From Albidovulum sediminis (GTDB taxonomy: Bacteria; Pseudomonadota; Alphaproteobacteria; Rhodobacterales; Rhodobacteraceae): 64,000 nt of DNA. Below, in pieces: positions 9,492 to 18,401 of this stretch (position 1 is its first letter; the number at the start of each line of letters is the position of its first letter). Made by a program: the position numbers and the translations under genes. The notes beneath the pieces were generated by a model. It searched no databases and had not been told where the DNA came from. It saw nothing but the letters and a program-made list of their open reading frames with translations. Location: contig NZ_JAOCQF010000001.1 in assembly GCF_025380365.1 (NCBI RefSeq), positions 124,001 to 188,000 on the forward strand. Reading direction: 5' to 3'.

Positions 9492-11291
9492 ATGACCGAG
9501 CTCGCACAGATCCGCAATTTCTCCATCGTGGCGCACATCGACCACGGTAAATCCACTCTGGCCGACCGTCTGATCCAGACGACCGGCACCGTGGCCGACC
9601 GCGACATGAAGGAACAGCTTCTCGACTCGATGGACATCGAGCGGGAACGCGGCATCACCATCAAGGCCAACACCGTGCGCATCGACTACCGCGCGAAGGA
9701 TGGGCGCGACTACGTGCTGAACCTGATCGACACGCCGGGCCATGTCGACTTCGGCTACGAGGTCAGCCGGTCGATGCGCGCGGTCGAGGGCTCGCTTCTC
9801 GTCGTCGACGCGACGCAGGGGGTCGAGGCGCAGACGCTGGCCAACGTTTACCAGGCGATCGACGCCAACCACGAGATCGTGCCGGTCCTCAACAAGATCG
9901 ACCTGCCCGCCGCCGATGTCGACGCGGTCAAGCACGAGATCGAGGACGTGATCGGCATCGACGCCCAGGACGCGATCCCGATTTCCGCCAAGACCGGCCT
10001 TGGCATCCCCGACGTGCTCGAGGCCATCGTCAACCGCCTGCCGGCGCCGAAGGGCGACCGCGACGCGCCCCTGAAGGCGATGCTGGTCGACAGCTGGTAC
10101 GACCCCTACCTTGGCGTTGTCGTGATGATCCGCGTCATGGACGGCGTGATCCGCAAGGGCGACCGCATCAAGATGATGCAGACAGGCGCGCAGTACGGCA
10201 TCGACAAGCTTGCCGTCCTGCGTCCGCAGATGGTCGACATCGCCGAACTTGGCCCGGGCGAGATCGGCGTTTTCACCGCTTCGATCAAGCAGGTCCGCGA
10301 CACCCGCGTGGGCGACACCATCACCCATGAGAGGAAGCCCTGCGCCACCGCCCTGCCGGGCTTCAAGCCGGCGCAACCTGTCGTCTTCTGCGGCCTCTTC
10401 CCGGTGGACGCCGCCGATTTCGAGGGCCTGCGCGACGGGATCGAGAAACTGGCGCTGAACGACGCCTCCTTCAGCTACGAAATGGAAACCTCGGCCGCGC
10501 TCGGCTTCGGCTTCCGCATGGGCTTCCTCGGCCTTCTCCATCTCGAGGTGGTCCGCGACCGGCTGGAACGGGAATACGACCTCGACCTGATCACCACCGC
10601 GCCCTCGGTCGTCTTCCGGCTGCACATGAAGGACGGCGAGGTGCGCGACCTGCACAACCCCGCCGACATGCCGGACCTGACCTACGTCGACCATATCGAG
10701 GAGCCGCGAATCAAGGCCACCATCATGGTGCCGGACGACTACCTCGGCGATGTGCTGAAGCTTTGCCAGGACCGGCGCGGCATCCAGATGGACCTGACCT
10801 ATGCCGGCTCGCGCGCGATGGTGGTCTACGACCTGCCGCTGGCCGAGGTCGTCTTCGACTTCTACGACCGGCTGAAATCGGTGACCAAGGGCTATGCGAG
10901 CTTCGATTACCAGATGCTCGAATACCGCGAGGATCTGCTGGTCAAGATGTCGATCCTGGTGAACGACGAACCGGTCGACGCGCTGTCGATCATGGTCCAC
11001 CGCGACCGCGCCGAGGCGCGCGGCCGGGTGATGTGCGAAAAGCTCAAGGACCTGATCCCGCGCCACATGTTCAAGATCCCGATCCAGGCGGCCATCGGCG
11101 GCCGCGTCATCGCGCGGGAGACCATCGCGGCGCTCAGGAAGGACGTGACGGCGAAATGCTACGGCGGCGACGCGACGCGCAAGCGCAAGCTTCTGGACAA
11201 GCAGAAGGCCGGCAAGAAGAAGATGCGCCAGTTCGGCAAGGTGGAGATCCCGCAGCAGGCGTTCATCAACGCGCTGAAGATGGATAGCTAG
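9492..11291 (+). CDS. lepA: Elongation factor 4 (back-translocating GTPase LepA)
   Basis: Ribosome-associated translational GTPase. The 599-residue protein has the G1 motif AHIDHGKST, the switch I region with RGITIKA, G3 DTPGHVDF, G4 NKIDLP and G5 SAKTG. The EF-G-like domains follow, and the LepA-specific C-terminal domain contains [20 protein letters not shown] and ends in [12 protein letters not shown]. Length and motifs are canonical. The stop codon lies only 1 bp from the stop of the convergent DUF3800 gene, so sequence acquired downstream abuts the gene directly. Confidence 0.98.
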   Translation: MTELAQIRNFSIVAHIDHGKSTLADRLIQTTGTVADRDMKEQLLDSMDIERERGITIKANTVRIDYRAKDGRDYVLNLIDTPGHVDFGYEVSRSMRAVEGSLLVVDATQGVEAQTLANVYQAIDANHEIVPVLNKIDLPAADVDAVKHEIEDVIGIDAQDAIPISAKTGLGIPDVLEAIVNRLPAPKGDRDAPLKAMLVDSWYDPYLGVVVMIRVMDGVIRKGDRIKMMQTGAQYGIDKLAVLRPQMVDIAELGPGEIGVFTASIKQVRDTRVGDTITHERKPCATALPGFKPAQPVVFCGLFPVDAADFEGLRDGIEKLALNDASFSYEMETSAALGFGFRMGFLGLLHLEVVRDRLEREYDLDLITTAPSVVFRLHMKDGEVRDLHNPADMPDLTYVDHIEEPRIKATIMVPDDYLGDVLKLCQDRRGIQMDLTYAGSRAMVVYDLPLAEVVFDFYDRLKSVTKGYASFDYQMLEYREDLLVKMSILVNDEPVDALSIMVHRDRAEARGRVMCEKLKDLIPRHMFKIPIQAAIGGRVIARETIAALRKDVTAKCYGGDATRKRKLLDKQKAGKKKMRQFGKVEIPQQAFINALKMDS

Positions 11292-11292
11292 T

Positions 11293-12129
11293 TTAGCGAA
11301 ATAGAGCCCCTCCGGGCTTCTGTGAAATCCCGTCGGAAACCGTCAGGCCGCCCCTAGTTCGGCCACTTGCTTCATTGTACCTGAATTGACTTTCCCTGAG
11401 CCATATTTTGTACCGCTCCTTTATAGTGGTGTAGCCCGGTCTAACGTGAGGGCTGGTCACGTGGCCCTTGCAGCAGGTTTCGATGGCAATCGGCGTGATG
11501 ATCGCGGAGCAAACCAAATCAATAAGTTGCAGGCCGGCGTGATTGTCAGAATGTGAGAAGGCCGGAAGCTCAACGATGCGGTCATACGTGTCGCCGGTGC
11601 CCTTGAATTTTTGAGTGAAGACTGAATGGGCAACTTGAGTGTTCAGATGGTGAACCCTGCTGTCTGACACGACGAAACCGATGTCATTCGCGCGCTCCAG
11701 GTATTTCTGGAAATCCTGATATATAGATTGAATTGAATATGTGTACACAGACGTCCCATTCATGGGCGTGCCGATGCCCTTGACCCACACTCGTCCGACA
11801 ATTTTGGCGGAAGCCGCGGCACACAGTGCGGTCACTTTGTCGATCACGCCAAACGCATGACGTTTCTCGTTGCGCGATGACTGGCAAGCCTGTTTTCTTA
11901 GTTCGGCACCCTTAACTTCGGCGCGAATCCAATCGAGGTGAGTCGCTGTGGCGGGAAGGAGCCTCGGGAAGAACCTCTGCTTTGCTTCGATCATATCCGA
12001 GGTGAGCTTGTGCAGCGATGAGTAATCAACAATCAAGCCCGTGATGGCTAATGTTGGCTGTATGCTAGATGTTGCGCTTTCGAGAGTTCCAGTGCACCCA
12101 GCCTCGTCAACATAGCAAATTTTCACCAT
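11293..12129 (-). CDS. DUF3800 domain-containing protein, probably acquired
   Basis: A 278-residue protein starting MVKICYVDEAGCTG. It has the DUF3800 pattern of an acidic YVDEAG start, a central VSDSR and a C-terminal GLQLIDLV with an acidic residue. This layout is compatible with an RNase H-like fold and carboxylate metal ligands (inference). DUF3800 genes are common on phages and genomic islands; the biochemical role is not established. The gene is visibly more AT-rich than its neighbours and uses codons rare in them (TTT, ATA, AAT). An in-frame ATG 23 codons upstream was rejected because the DUF3800 motif begins at this start. Confidence 0.8.
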   Translation of the reverse strand: MVKICYVDEAGCTGTLESATSSIQPTLAITGLIVDYSSLHKLTSDMIEAKQRFFPRLLPATATHLDWIRAEVKGAELRKQACQSSRNEKRHAFGVIDKVTALCAAASAKIVGRVWVKGIGTPMNGTSVYTYSIQSIYQDFQKYLERANDIGFVVSDSRVHHLNTQVAHSVFTQKFKGTGDTYDRIVELPAFSHSDNHAGLQLIDLVCSAIITPIAIETCCKGHVTSPHVRPGYTTIKERYKIWLRESQFRYNEASGRTRGGLTVSDGISQKPGGALFR

Positions 12130-12146
12130 AGATTTACCCAAATCAG

Positions 12147-12164
12147 CTTGTCTATATTGACAAG
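12147..12164. promoter_or_regulatory. Inverted repeat in front of the DUF3800 gene
   Basis: CTTGTC-TATATT-GACAAG is a perfect 6-bp dyad with an AT-rich centre, 18 bp upstream of the DUF3800 start codon. The position suits an operator overlapping the promoter. The binding protein is unknown. Confidence 0.4.
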
Positions 12165-12234
12165 GATATGCGCAAGAGCCATATCTTTGCCATAGCAATC
12201 GCTAGTAGCCGAACTGCTCCGCAGGCGGCAAGTC

Positions 12235-12267
12235 CTATAGCCACCCTCGGGTGGCTATAGTTGTTTT
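12235..12267 (+). terminator. Rho-independent terminator
   Basis: A perfect 11-bp stem CTATAGCCACC / GGTGGCTATAG with loop CTCG (12235-12260), followed by TTGTTTTT. It would stop plus-strand transcription entering from lepA through the antisense of the DUF3800 gene. Confidence 0.7.
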
Positions 12268-12773
12268 TGCTTGCCAGTGACTCGTCGCGTTCTTGAATTT
12301 CATTTAAGAATCAACGGCTTGCTGTTGGCCTGTCTTAGGGTGGGTTTTCGTGCGTACCACCCCTCGCAGCGAGCTGTAGCAATGCGCAGGTCGGGGTTCA
12401 CCCCGACTCCTTTCGCCCGATTTCGGCGATATGACGAAATCGGGGCACTGCCTCGACGGCCTGCCCTTCGGGCCAGGCGCGATACTGCGCACTCCCGGCC
12501 TGCCCGACGCGAGCAGGCGTTCGACCGGGAACCGGTCCACTAGACCGCTTCTGATCCGGTCTCACCCCAAGCAGCCGCGCCCCGATTTGGCAGCGTCCGG
12601 CTGCACGGATACCCCCTTGGCCTCCGGCTTGCGCATCCAGCCAATCGGACCAGATGGCGTGCCACTATCACGTCACCTGACGGTCCTCGGGCGCCCTGAC
12701 CTCCCACCGTTCCTAAATGTTCGATTCGTGCTATTCTCCCCCCACCAGAACAACCAAGGGAAGGGGACAGACC

Positions 12774-13127
12774 ATGACACCGGACCAACGGAACTACCTG
12801 TCGATGTCGCGTTCGGACCACTTGTTCGCGATCTTGCGCACCTCGCTGTTCGTGCTTGCCGCCAATGCCGGCTTCATCCACTTCGGGCCGGAGGGCTATT
12901 CCGCGCCGCTGACGATGCTGGCGATCGCCGCCGGCGCCTTCGGCATCATCGCCGGGCGGGTGGCGCTCGACGACATCGCCGCCCTGCGCGACGACATGAG
13001 TGACGAGATGAAGGCGACCCACATGGGCCGCGCGCTGGCGGGGCGGAACTTCGCAGCGCTGAAGGCGATCACCTCCGCGCTCATCGGCCTGACCGTCCTT
13101 GCGGAGCTTTACGCGATCTTCGTCTGA
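12774..13127 (+). CDS. Small inner-membrane protein, unknown function
   Basis: A 117-residue protein with about three hydrophobic helices: around residues 17-36 (ILRTSLFVLAANAGF), 44-62 (LTMLAIAAGAFGIIAG) and 97-116 (ALIGLTVLAELYAIFV). A charged loop with DDMSDEMKATH joins the last two. The ATG at 12774 is chosen because AAGGGGA precedes it; an in-frame ATG at 12717 would add 19 residues rich in Pro/Thr. I do not recognise the family and the neighbours give no clue. Confidence 0.7.
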   Translation: MTPDQRNYLSMSRSDHLFAILRTSLFVLAANAGFIHFGPEGYSAPLTMLAIAAGAFGIIAGRVALDDIAALRDDMSDEMKATHMGRALAGRNFAALKAITSALIGLTVLAELYAIFV

Positions 13128-13268
13128 GGGGGCCATCGGCGGCCTTACGCGGTTCCGGTGCCAAAGCCGCGGCGAACGTGCTAGACTGCCCGCTCGGGTG
13201 GGTTTCCGGGATCGGCCTGCAATCCCGTGGGCCGGGCGTAGAGGTGCCTGCCCGGGAGGGACCTTGAC

Positions 13269-13598
13269 ATGGCTCAGTACATCATCACCGGCTGCTACAC
13301 GCCAGCCGCCATGAGCGGCATGATCGCGCATCCGAGCGACCGGGAAAAGGCGACCGGCGCGCTGGTGGCGGCGGCGGGCGGCAAGCTCGAAAGCTTCTTC
13401 CTGACGACGGGGGAGACGGATTTCATCATGCGCGTCACCTCGGACGATATCCTGAAGATGCTCTCGGCGCTGATCGCCGCCGGGGCGTCGGGCGCGGTGT
13501 CGGGCCTCAAGACCGTTCAGTGCTTCACCTCGGCCGAGTTCCTGCAGGCGCAGAAGGCCGCAGGCGCCATCGCCGCGAAATACAGCGCGCCCAGTTGA
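13269..13598 (+). CDS. GYD domain-containing protein
   Basis: A 109-residue cytosolic protein of the GYD family, small ferredoxin-like-fold proteins of unknown function. It shows the family layout: an N-terminal beta strand MAQYIITGCYT, the helix DREKATGALVAAAGGKLESFF, the characteristic turn GETDFIMRV in place of the usual GxYD, and a helix plus strand ending VQCFTSAEFLQA. A good Shine-Dalgarno (GGGAGGGACC) precedes the ATG. It may be a multimeric sensor or binding protein, but that is speculation. Confidence 0.8.
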   Translation: MAQYIITGCYTPAAMSGMIAHPSDREKATGALVAAAGGKLESFFLTTGETDFIMRVTSDDILKMLSALIAAGASGAVSGLKTVQCFTSAEFLQAQKAAGAIAAKYSAPS

Positions 13599-13642
13599 AT
13601 GCAGGGCCGGCGCCCGGCGACGGGTGCCGGCCGCTGACCCGC

Positions 13643-13786
13643 TCAGAACAGCCCGTCGCCGCCTTCCCGATCCTCGACCACCTCGTCGGCCAACACCGCG
13701 CCGCCCGCGCCGACGATGACCGCGGCACAGCCGGGCAACGTGCCCAGCATCAGAAGGGCCAGTATCCATCCGGTCCGTCTTGTCAT
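13643..13786 (-). CDS. Very small lipoprotein (47 residues)
   Basis: Starts MTRRTGWILALLMLGTLPGC. The LPGC lipobox puts the acylated cysteine at residue 20. The rest is a short Gly/Ala stretch with an acidic tail (EVVEDREGGDGLF). GGGAGG lies 5 bp before the ATG. It resembles entericidin-sized lipoproteins in length but I cannot assign it. It faces the convergent GYD gene. Confidence 0.7.
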   Translation of the reverse strand: MTRRTGWILALLMLGTLPGCAAVIVGAGGAVLADEVVEDREGGDGLF

Positions 13787-13928
13787 CGCGTCCTCCCTTT
13801 GCGCTCAGCCTGACAGAGAGACGCGCGGATGGAAACAGGCAACGACGCGCCCCCGCGAGGCGTCCCGGCGGGGCATCGGCACGGCGGGTGGAACGTGCTA
13901 AGCTCGGGCGATCTGGCGGGAGGTGTCG

Positions 13929-14108
13929 ATGACAAGGTTTCTGGTCGCCGCCCTGATCGGCGCGGGGCTCGTGTGGGGGTACCTCACGGTGAACCCCTCG
14001 GCCCGTGCGGGGCTCGGACTGCCGCAAACAGGCGGAGTGCTGACCGGCGCGCCGGCGCGCGGCGTGGCAAACGGGATCGGCAACCTGGCGGGGCGGGTCT
14101 TCGACTAG
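13929..14108 (+). CDS. Small single-span or secreted protein, 59 residues
   Basis: Begins MTRFLVAALIGAGLVWGYL, a hydrophobic segment that may be a signal anchor. A short Gly/Pro/Ala-rich tail follows, ending NGIGNLAGRVFD. GGGAGG is 5 bp before the ATG; a GTG two codons earlier is the alternative start but overlaps the ribosome site. Function unknown. It is the first of three consecutive small envelope genes on this strand. Confidence 0.6.
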   Translation: MTRFLVAALIGAGLVWGYLTVNPSARAGLGLPQTGGVLTGAPARGVANGIGNLAGRVFD

Positions 14109-14164
14109 CCCCGGCCCGGCTGCGCGTTAACCGGCCGTTAACCCTTGGGTGGGAGCGTGCGGCC

Positions 14165-14470
14165 ATGCGCGCTCTGTTCCCCCTTCTTCTCCTTGCGGCC
14201 TGCGGCGCCTCGCCCGCGCCGCAGTTCTTCGGCGCCGAACGGCATGAGGTGCGGCTTTCGGGCATCGACTTCGTCGTCTTCCGCAAGGGCGACCGGGCCG
14301 AGGTCGTGCGCCTGGGCTACCTTGGCCGCGCCGCGCGCGACGCGGTCCCCGCGCTGATGGAGGAGGCGGTCCGCGTGACCACCGGCTGCCGGGCGCTGCC
14401 GGGCTCGAAGGTCACGGGCCTGCCGGGTGATACCGGCGAGGCGCGGTTCGACATCGACTGCGACGGGTGA
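14165..14470 (+). CDS. Lipoprotein, unknown function
   Basis: A 101-residue protein with a lipoprotein signal: MRALFPLLLLAAC, lipobox LAAC with the cysteine at residue 13. The mature part includes HEVRLSGIDFVVFRKGDRAEVVRLG, here described rather than assigned, and two cysteines (TTGC and DIDC) that could form a disulfide near the C-terminus. The periodic beta-strand pattern suggests a small sandwich domain. It lies 56 bp after the previous small gene. Confidence 0.7.
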   Translation: MRALFPLLLLAACGASPAPQFFGAERHEVRLSGIDFVVFRKGDRAEVVRLGYLGRAARDAVPALMEEAVRVTTGCRALPGSKVTGLPGDTGEARFDIDCDG

Positions 14471-14545
14471 TCCAGATCAAGGCGTGGACGGCGGCCGCGG
14501 GGCAACGTTACCACGGAAATGTGCGCAAGGTGGAAAGGGACATCC

Positions 14546-14725
14546 ATGCTTCGCCTCCTCTTCGTGATCTATGCGCTCGCCGCGACGGTGCTTGCGGGTT
14601 CGGCGGTCGTCGCCGTGCTGAGCATGCAGATGCCGGGCGCCCGCCCGATCATCCTGGCCGCCCTCCTGGGCGCGGTGGCGGCGGTTCCCGTCGCCTGGGC
14701 CATAGCCCGCCGCCTGATGGCGTGA
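14546..14725 (+). CDS. Small two-helix membrane protein, 59 residues
   Basis: MLRLLFVIYALAATVLAGS and a second hydrophobic stretch from about residue 34 to 53 (IILAALLGAVAAVPVAWAI) make a helical hairpin, with Arg-Arg at the C-terminal side. AAAGGGA precedes the ATG. No family recognised. It sits 59 bp upstream of the cytochrome b561 gene in the same direction, so the two could share a transcript. Confidence 0.65.
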   Translation: MLRLLFVIYALAATVLAGSAVVAVLSMQMPGARPIILAALLGAVAAVPVAWAIARRLMA

Positions 14726-14784
14726 CGCGCGACGGAACCGCGCCGGCTGCGCGTTCAACATCCGTGTGATATTCGGAGGCAGTG

Positions 14785-15273
14785 ATGAAACCACAAGGCT
14801 ACAGCCGTTCTCAGATCCTTCTGCACTGGGCTGTCTTTCTTCTCCTGATCCCGCAGTTCGTCTTCGAGGACGGGATCAAGGGCGCTTGGCGCGCCTTCCG
14901 ACAGGGACAGGAGGCGGGTTTTGACCCGACGGTGCCGTTTCACGTCTTCGGCGGGCTTGCGATCCTGGCCCTGGTCGGCTGGCGCGTGGCACTCCGTCTG
15001 CGCCGGGGCGCGCCCGAAGCGCCGGCCGGCGGCAGTGTCCTGATGGAAAGGGTCGCCGGGCTGACGCATCTGGGGCTTTACGCGCTGCTGTTCGCCCTGC
15101 CGGTGACGGGCGCCCTGGCCTGGTTCGGCGGGCTGAGCGACCTGAGCGAGGTGCATGAGGTGATGACCACCCTGCTGCTGATCCTGTCGGGCCTGCACAT
15201 CCTGGGCGCGCTCTATCACCAGTTCGTGCTGCGCGACGGGCTCTTGCTGCGCATGAAGCGCCCGGCGGCCTGA
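14785..15273 (+). CDS. Cytochrome b561-type membrane protein
   Basis: A 162-residue inner-membrane protein of the bacterial cytochrome b561 family, which moves electrons between the quinone pool and periplasmic acceptors. The start YSRSQILLHWAVFLLL has the typical first-helix heme histidine. Further histidines lie in the second helix (PFHVFGGLAIL), at VHEVMTTLLLILSGLHI and near LYHQFVLRDG, fitting four helices with two b hemes. GGAGG precedes the ATG at 14785; a GTG one codon upstream is possible. The physiological partner is not evident. Confidence 0.88.
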   Translation: MKPQGYSRSQILLHWAVFLLLIPQFVFEDGIKGAWRAFRQGQEAGFDPTVPFHVFGGLAILALVGWRVALRLRRGAPEAPAGGSVLMERVAGLTHLGLYALLFALPVTGALAWFGGLSDLSEVHEVMTTLLLILSGLHILGALYHQFVLRDGLLLRMKRPAA

Positions 15274-15282
15274 TCCCTCGGA

Positions 15283-16044
15283 TCAGCCGAGGAAGGCGCG
15301 CAGCGCCGCCTCGAACTCGCGCGGGCGGTCGGCATGCAGCCAATGGCCCGCGCCCGGGATTTTCGCCTGTTTCGCCTGCGGGAACAGGTGCTTGATCCCG
15401 GCGCGATGCTCGGGGCGGACATAGTCCGACGCGGCGCCGGAGAGAAACAGCACCGGACCGTCGAAGCGCCCCCCGGTCCCCGGCCAGCCGACGATCCCGG
15501 CCATCTCGGCCTCAAGCACGTCGAGGTTCAGCCGCCAGCGCGGCGGATCGGCCTTCAGGTCCAGCGATTGCAGAAGGAAGGCTCGCACGCCGGGGTCCTC
15601 GACCGTGGCGGCAAGGCGGCGGTCGGCCTCGGACCGGCTCTCGAGGCCCGCAAGGTCGAGCCCGCGCATCGCCGCGATCAGGTGGTTCTGGCTATGCCCG
15701 TAGGCCACCGGGGCGATGTCGGCTACGACCAGCCGGCCGACCTTTTCGCCATGCGTCAGCGCAAGCTGCATCGCGGCCTTGCCGCCCATCGAATGGCCGA
15801 CGACATCGGCCCGCCCGCCGATTGCCTCGATCACTTCGGCGAGGTCGGCGGCCATGTCGGCGTAGCTGTGCGTGGGGAACCACGGGCTTTCGCCGTGATT
15901 GCGCATGTCGACGGTCACCACCTCGCGGTCGGAGGCCATGCGGCGCGCGATGGCGCCCCAGTTGCGCGCCGACCCGAACAGGCCGTGCACGATGAGAAGC
16001 GGGGGCAGGGCGGTGGGCGCCCCGTATCGGGTGATGGTCAGCAT
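15283..16044 (-). CDS. Alpha/beta-fold hydrolase (YbfF-like esterase)
   Basis: A 253-residue cytosolic hydrolase. It has the oxyanion region IVHGLFGSARNW, the nucleophile elbow GHSMGGK, an aspartate in the SGAASDY region and the catalytic His in IPGAGHWLHAD. This combination is typical of the YbfF/ABHD11 group of small acyl esterases. The start MLTITRYG was chosen at 16042-16044; an in-frame ATG much further upstream runs antisense through the next gene. It is convergent with the cytochrome b561 gene (9 bp gap). Confidence 0.88.
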   Translation of the reverse strand: MLTITRYGAPTALPPLLIVHGLFGSARNWGAIARRMASDREVVTVDMRNHGESPWFPTHSYADMAADLAEVIEAIGGRADVVGHSMGGKAAMQLALTHGEKVGRLVVADIAPVAYGHSQNHLIAAMRGLDLAGLESRSEADRRLAATVEDPGVRAFLLQSLDLKADPPRWRLNLDVLEAEMAGIVGWPGTGGRFDGPVLFLSGAASDYVRPEHRAGIKHLFPQAKQAKIPGAGHWLHADRPREFEAALRAFLG

Positions 16045-16150
16045 GGCCCTTCCTAGCGCGGCCCACGCCCCTGCACCAGAGCGTCGCCGCGCCAGAACGT
16101 TGCCCGGTCCGCGCTCCGCCGCTAGGATCGCGCTCCGGAGGAGTGCGCGG

Positions 16151-16522
16151 ATGAAGAGTGTTTCGGTCGAGGAGATGGCGGATCGCATCGCCGCGCTGAT
16201 GGGGGACAGGCTGGGCGTGCGGGGGCGGACCCTCGCCGACAAGCTGCGCCGCGGCGGCGGAAGGCTGCCGAAGCGGATCCGGGCCGAGGCTGAGGTGCTG
16301 AGCCGCGCGGTCGCCGAGGCGGGCCATCCGGTCCTCGCCGCGCGGATGGATCGCGCCCGCGTGGCGGCGGCCTTCGACGCCTGCCTGCGTTACCTGCGCC
16401 CGATCGGGTCGCGGCAAAGGTGGCTGAACCGGCTACTGGATTTCGCCGCGCAGGTCGCCTTTGTCCTTCTCGCGACCGGGCTTCTCTTGCTTTCGACCCT
16501 CGTCTGGCGGGGGTTCCTCTAG
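16151..16522 (+). CDS. Hypothetical protein with C-terminal membrane anchor
   Basis: A 123-residue protein. The first 95 residues are very rich in Arg and Ala, with predicted helices (VEEMADRIAALMGDRL and RAEAEVLSRAVAEAG). The end is a single hydrophobic helix (FVLLATGLLLLSTLVW). This is the layout of a tail-anchored cytosolic protein. GGAGGAG lies about 8 bp before the ATG. I do not recognise a family. It is divergent from the hydrolase gene. Confidence 0.65.
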   Translation: MKSVSVEEMADRIAALMGDRLGVRGRTLADKLRRGGGRLPKRIRAEAEVLSRAVAEAGHPVLAARMDRARVAAAFDACLRYLRPIGSRQRWLNRLLDFAAQVAFVLLATGLLLLSTLVWRGFL

Positions 16523-16633
16523 GCACGTTCCCGCGACCGGGCCCGGCGCCGGGTTGCACCGGGCGGGGCCGGGGACTATCTCTGTGCTGGTTTCGCCCAA
16601 GGCAGGGCGCCGACAGCGACAAGAAGGCAGGAC

Positions 16634-16771
16634 ATGAAGAGCATTCCGAAGAAGCGGCCCGACCTGGCCGGATACCGGGCAGAGATTGCCGCGGCCGCGC
16701 AACCCGCGCCGGTGGAAGCCGTGCCCGCCAGCCGGCCCGTGCCGGTGGGGATCGCCGTTTTTCCGAAGTGA
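16634..16771 (+). CDS. Possible very small protein, 45 residues
   Basis: An open frame with AAGGCAGG before its ATG. It encodes a Lys/Arg-rich start (MKSIPKKRPDLAGYR) followed by Ala/Pro/Val-rich sequence ending GIAVFPK. No membrane segment and no recognised motif. It could be a real small gene or a chance frame in GC-rich DNA. Confidence 0.4.
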   Translation: MKSIPKKRPDLAGYRAEIAAAAQPAPVEAVPASRPVPVGIAVFPK

Positions 16772-16852
16772 TCGGGACGCGCCGCGCGCGCGGGTGACAA
16801 AACAGACTGGGGCGCCCCCTGCGGGACGCCCCTGAAGCCCGGCCCTGACGCC

Positions 16853-18148
16853 TCAGAGCGTCGGGTAGAGCGGGTAGCGCGCGCAAAGCTGCGCGACTTC
16901 GCCCCGCACCTTGGCCTCGACCGCGCCGTTGCCCTCGTCGCCATGGGCGGCAAGGCCGTCTACGACCTCGACGATCCAGCGGGAGATCTGGCGGAACTCC
17001 GCCTCGCCGAAGCCGCGCGTGGTGCCGGCCGGCGCGCCGAGGCGCACGCCCGAGGTCACGAAGGGCTTTTCAGGGTCGAAGGGCACGCCGTTCTTGTTGC
17101 AGGTGATGTGGGCGCGGCCAAGGGCGGCCTCCGCCGCTTTGCCGGTCACCTTCTTCGGGCGCAGGTCGGCCAGGCACAGGTGGTTGTCGGTCCCGCCCGA
17201 GACGATGTCGATGCCGCCCTTCATCAGCTCGTCCGCCATCGCGGCGGCGTTGGCCTTGACCTGCGCCGCATAGGCCTTGAACTCCGGCCGCAGCGCCTCG
17301 CCGAAGGCCACGGCCTTGGCGGCGATCACATGCATCAAGGGGCCGCCCTGAAGGCCGGGGAAGACCGCCGCGTTGATCTTCTTGGCGATATCCTCGTCAT
17401 TGGTCAGGATCATCCCGCCGCGGGGGCCGCGCAGGCTCTTGTGCGTGGTCGTGGTCACGACATGGGCGTGCGGCAGCGGCGAGGCATGGACGCCACCCGC
17501 GACAAGCCCGGCGATATGGGCCATGTCGACATGCAGCCAGGCGCCGATCTCGTCCGCGATGGCGCGGAACGCCGCCCAGTCCCATTCGCGCGAGTAGGCG
17601 GTGCCGCCGGCCAGGATCAGCTTCGGCCGGTGCTGGAGCGCCTTGGCGCGCACGTCCTCCATGTCCAGCCGCTGGTCCTGCTGGCGCACGCCGTAGGAGA
17701 CGACGTTGAACCACTTGCCCGACATGTTGACGGGCGAGCCGTGGGTCAGGTGGCCGCCGGAGTTGAGGTCAAGCCCCATGAACGTGTCTCCGGGCTTCAG
17801 AAGCGCCAGGAACACCGCCTGGTTCATCTGGCTGCCCGAGTTCGGCTGGACGTTCGCGAACTTGCAGTCGAACAGCTGCTTGGCGCGTTCGATCGCCAGC
17901 GTTTCGGCCACGTCGACATACTGGCAGCCGCCGTAATAGCGCTTGCCCGGGTAGCCTTCGGCATACTTGTTGGTCATCACCGAGCCCTGCGCCTCGAGCA
18001 CGGCGAGGGAGACGATGTTTTCCGACGCGATCAGTTCGATCTCGTCGCGCTGGCGGCCCAGTTCGTTGCGGATCGAGCCGAAAAGCTCGGGGTCGCGGCT
18101 GGCAAGGCTCTCGGTAAAGAATCCGGCGTCGCGGTGGGGGGCGTTCAT
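16853..18148 (-). CDS. glyA: Serine hydroxymethyltransferase
   Basis: PLP enzyme that converts serine and tetrahydrofolate to glycine and 5,10-methylene-THF, the main one-carbon source. The 431-residue protein has the PLP-binding motif [14 protein letters not shown] with the Schiff-base lysine. It also has [10 protein letters not shown] near the N-terminus, and NSGSQMN and [15 protein letters not shown] precedes the ATG. It is full length, and divergent from nadK across about 250 bp that contain a short hairpin. Confidence 0.98.
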   Translation of the reverse strand: MNAPHRDAGFFTESLASRDPELFGSIRNELGRQRDEIELIASENIVSLAVLEAQGSVMTNKYAEGYPGKRYYGGCQYVDVAETLAIERAKQLFDCKFANVQPNSGSQMNQAVFLALLKPGDTFMGLDLNSGGHLTHGSPVNMSGKWFNVVSYGVRQQDQRLDMEDVRAKALQHRPKLILAGGTAYSREWDWAAFRAIADEIGAWLHVDMAHIAGLVAGGVHASPLPHAHVVTTTTHKSLRGPRGGMILTNDEDIAKKINAAVFPGLQGGPLMHVIAAKAVAFGEALRPEFKAYAAQVKANAAAMADELMKGGIDIVSGGTDNHLCLADLRPKKVTGKAAEAALGRAHITCNKNGVPFDPEKPFVTSGVRLGAPAGTTRGFGEAEFRQISRWIVEVVDGLAAHGDEGNGAVEAKVRGEVAQLCARYPLYPTL

Positions 18149-18246
18149 GGGCGTCTCCTGATTTCACGCGTCGTGCGCTCTTTACCCGAGGGGAGGGCAG
18201 CCGAGAAGTTTGAATCCGACCTGATTTGGCGCACCGGCGAAACATG

Positions 18247-18268
18247 GTTTCCGATAGGAAACTTTTTT
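18247..18268. promoter_or_regulatory. Short hairpin with T-run between glyA and nadK
   Basis: GTTTCC-GATA-GGAAAC followed on the plus strand by six T. It could be a weak plus-strand terminator. It lies 99 bp upstream of the divergent glyA start, so the TTTCC-N4-GGAAA dyad could equally be an operator. The sequence alone does not decide. Confidence 0.35.
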
Positions 18269-18401
18269 GCGCTCCACAGCCGCGCGCATCCCGCCGCCCA
18301 GCTTTGCCGCCGGGCGGGGGCCATGGGGCTTGTCTTCGCCGGTCCGGCGTGGATCAATGCCGGCAGTCCCCGGGCACTCACCGGGCGGGCGGGAGGTCAT
18401 T

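Larger units (their letters stand above)
12130..12773. other. Gene-poor stretch next to the DUF3800 gene
   Basis: About 640 bp without a convincing gene. Open frames exist (for example 12271-12543 plus, 12304-12540 minus), but they lack good ribosome sites and recognisable motifs. The left part is AT-rich like the DUF3800 gene; the right part returns to high GC. It holds the dyad at 12147 and a strong terminator at 12235. It is most simply the flank of a small insertion with degraded sequence; no integrase or attachment repeat was recognised. Confidence 0.5.

Noticed and set aside
12271-12543. 90-codon frame downstream of the terminator
   Set aside because: No ribosome site, no motif, and it crosses a composition change; probably chance.
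14467-14480. GTGATCCAGATCAA as a third FNR-type box
   Set aside because: First base of the half site is wrong and no -10 element lies at the spacing used by the two good boxes.
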